From contig CAXSBC010000008.1 in assembly GCA_964236105.1 (NCBI GenBank), positions 1 through 64,000 on the forward strand: a stretch of DNA of 64,000 nt, read 5' to 3'. Positions 62,593 through 64,000 of the stretch are shown one piece after another. The DNA comes from Lichenicola sp964236105. GTDB taxonomy: Bacteria; Pseudomonadota; Alphaproteobacteria; Acetobacterales; Acetobacteraceae. Made by a program: the position numbers and the translations under genes. How positions within the stretch are numbered: the first letter of the stretch is position 1; each line of letters begins with the position of its first letter. The notes under the pieces were generated by a model. It saw only the letters and a list, made by a program, of their open reading frames with translations, ran no database searches and was not told the origin of the DNA.

Positions 62593-64000
62593 TCAATCCC
62601 CGAACCGCCGTTCCTGGATCAAGCCGTCGACCAGCCCCAGCAGGCGTCGCGCCGTATCCGGCCACTGGCGCGCTGCGGTCCAGGCCTGTGCCGCCGTCGC
62701 AACCGTCGTGCGCAGCGAGGCGTCGCGCAGCAGACGATCGAGACCGCACTCGATGTCGGGGACAGCGATGCTGTCGAAGCGGAACACCGCGTCGCCCAGC
62801 TCCTCGAACAGCGCGATCGGGGTGACGGCGACCGCGACGCCGGTGTTGAGCGCGCCGCGGACGGCGCCGCTGGCTGCCTCCCGCGATGGCCGATAGGGCA
62901 GCACCACCAGGTCGCAAGCGGCCAGCCGCTGAAGCGATTCGCCGTGCTCCAGGAACTCGGTACGGAACTCGATGCTGGCCGCGATCCCCAGCCGGTCTGC
63001 CAGCGCACGGCATCGATCGATCTCGTGGCGCGATTCGGGCGCGTCATAGGCGGCGTTCATCAGCAGCAGGCGAAGATGGGGCCAGCGCGGACGCAGTCGG
63101 GCGACCGCCTCGATCAGTGCATCGATACCCTTGCCTGGCAGGAAGAAGCCGTAACAGCCGATGAGTGGCCCGGGTGCCTCCTCCGGCTGCCAGGTCCGTG
63201 CCGGCCGGCTGGGCAGCGACGGCCCGACCGCATGCGGCAGCAGCATCACGTTCCGGGCCAGCCCGAGCCTGCCCAGCCGATCCTGGTCGGCCACCGTGTG
63301 CACCAGCAGCCGGTCCAGTCGCGACAGCCCTTCCAGGACGGAAGTGCGATCGAGTTCCGGCAGCTCCAGAAGCTCAAGGGTGTTGTGCAGCGTCGCCACC
63401 AGGACGCGGCCCTGCAGCGCCGGGTGCAGCGCCAGCTCGGCCAGCACGGGAAACGAGAGCAATCCGGGCTGGTGCTGCACCAGCACCGCCTCCGGATCGT
63501 CGGCTGCGATGGCGGCTGCCAGCGGCGCCACGGTGCGGGCCTCGCCGACGTGCCAGCAGGGCCAGAAGGACTGGTCGATGCCGGATGGGTCGGCCGGGGT
63601 GCGCCGATCGCACAGCACGCGGATGCGGCGGCGCGAGGCCTCGTCGCCGAGCCCGCTCAGCAGGTGCCGGGAGTATTCGGCGATGCCGCAGCGCAGGTTC
63701 CAGGTCGAGACCCAGGCGATCCGCGCCGGCGGCGAGGGCGGCTCGGACAGCAGCGCGACGGCGAGGCGGGCATAGGCGTCGGCCAGCCCGGCTGGCGTCG
63801 GCACGAGCGGCGGCGGCGGCAGCGTCCGCGCGGATGCCGCCGCCGCGTCGCGCAGGGCGGCAACCAGATCGTCGCGGTCCGGCTCCAGCCACATCGAGCC
63901 TGGAGCGGCGACGTGGCTGCCGGAGGGCACCGGGCGGCAGCGCAACGAACGAACTCCCGGCAGCGGACCGTCGTCGTCGGCACAGAAATCCATGTGGCCG
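62593..64000 (-). CDS. Glycosyltransferase (GT4-like), 5' end beyond window
   Basis: The C-terminal domain is a GT-B glycosyltransferase: RIAWVSTWNLRCGIAEYSRH L (start of the Rossmann fold), EAVLVQHQPGLLSF, LVATLHNTLELLEL, LIGCYGFFLPGKGIDALIEA, LRLLLMNAAYDAPES and VVLPYRPSREAASGAVRGAL (donor-binding segment). The residues before it (VRSLRCRPVPSGSHVAAPGS MWLEPDRDDLVAALRDA) look like the end of another glycosyltransferase domain, and the frame stays open to the window edge. The protein is therefore probably a multi-domain glycosyltransferase of which only the last part is seen. Likely role: surface polysaccharide assembly. Confidence 0.85.
   Translation of the reverse strand, partial: GHMDFCADDDGPLPGVRSLRCRPVPSGSHVAAPGSMWLEPDRDDLVAALRDAAAASARTLPPPPLVPTPAGLADAYARLAVALLSEPPSPPARIAWVSTWNLRCGIAEYSRHLLSGLGDEASRRRIRVLCDRRTPADPSGIDQSFWPCWHVGEARTVAPLAAAIAADDPEAVLVQHQPGLLSFPVLAELALHPALQGRVLVATLHNTLELLELPELDRTSVLEGLSRLDRLLVHTVADQDRLGRLGLARNVMLLPHAVGPSLPSRPARTWQPEEAPGPLIGCYGFFLPGKGIDALIEAVARLRPRWPHLRLLLMNAAYDAPESRHEIDRCRALADRLGIAASIEFRTEFLEHGESLQRLAACDLVVLPYRPSREAASGAVRGALNTGVAVAVTPIALFEELGDAVFRFDSIAVPDIECGLDRLLRDASLRTTVATAAQAWTAARQWPDTARRLLGLVDGLIQERRFGD

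Noticed and set aside
1..64000. CRISPR arrays, rRNA, tRNA
   Set aside because: No regularly spaced repeats and no cloverleaf or rRNA-like sequence were found by eye. A tRNA could be missed without a covariance search.

Overview
The window is a 64-kb piece of a GC-rich (mid-60s %) bacterial chromosome, most likely an alphaproteobacterium close to the Acetobacteraceae. This is inference from gene content: a GcrA-type regulator remnant, Hint_2-domain proteins next to glycosyltransferases, paired Tat-dependent ferritin-like proteins, and IS630, IS5, IS66 and IS1182-type transposase debris. No rRNA, tRNA or CRISPR array was seen. The sequence is a draft assembly: a 100-N gap at 46097-46196 interrupts a peptidase gene.

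Layout. 0-6.4 kb: a large TonB-dependent receptor behind an AT-rich leader, an IS630-like element with a broken transposase, then decayed sequence ending in a gcrA-like pseudogene. 6.4-11.5 kb: a minus-strand operon of a YfiR-like periplasmic protein, a TonB-dependent receptor and a membrane GGDEF-EAL protein, which looks like an envelope-to-c-di-GMP signalling unit. 11.6-16.3 kb: an interrupted cytochrome b561, a frameshifted LysR gene, an intact LysR gene and a gentisate-dioxygenase-like bicupin. 16.5-20 kb: a glycosyltransferase and a Hint-domain protein that share an accessory module. 20-32.4 kb: small lipoproteins, an SRPBCC protein, a DUF2237 protein, an esterase flanked by two halves of an IS5-type transposase, an MFS transporter, a deleted IS630 copy, an ATP-grasp protein, a PNGase A-type glycoamidase and a decayed TPR gene.

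32.5-37.3 kb: a secreted beta-propeller/phosphoesterase followed by an OmpR-type response regulator and its histidine kinase. 37.7-44.9 kb: mostly broken genes (hydrolase, SMP-30-like propeller, IS1182 remnant, pepD) around an intact HxlR / SDR / hydrolase divergent cluster. 45-52.2 kb: M1 peptidase, hflX, a frameshifted SDR, a hormone-sensitive-lipase-like esterase and a cyclopropane-fatty-acid synthase. 52.7-57.7 kb: a compact type II secretion/pseudopilus operon (gspG, prepilin peptidase, gspE, gspF), divergent from a lytic transglycosylase. 58-64 kb: methyltransferase, acyltransferase, two tandem ferritin-like proteins with a terminator, and a glycosyltransferase running off the right edge.

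The recurring themes are outer-membrane uptake and sensing, exopolysaccharide and surface glycan handling, protein secretion and envelope stress. About a dozen genes are broken, often by single-nucleotide indels. That is either recent reductive decay or residual assembly error, and raw reads would be needed to tell which.
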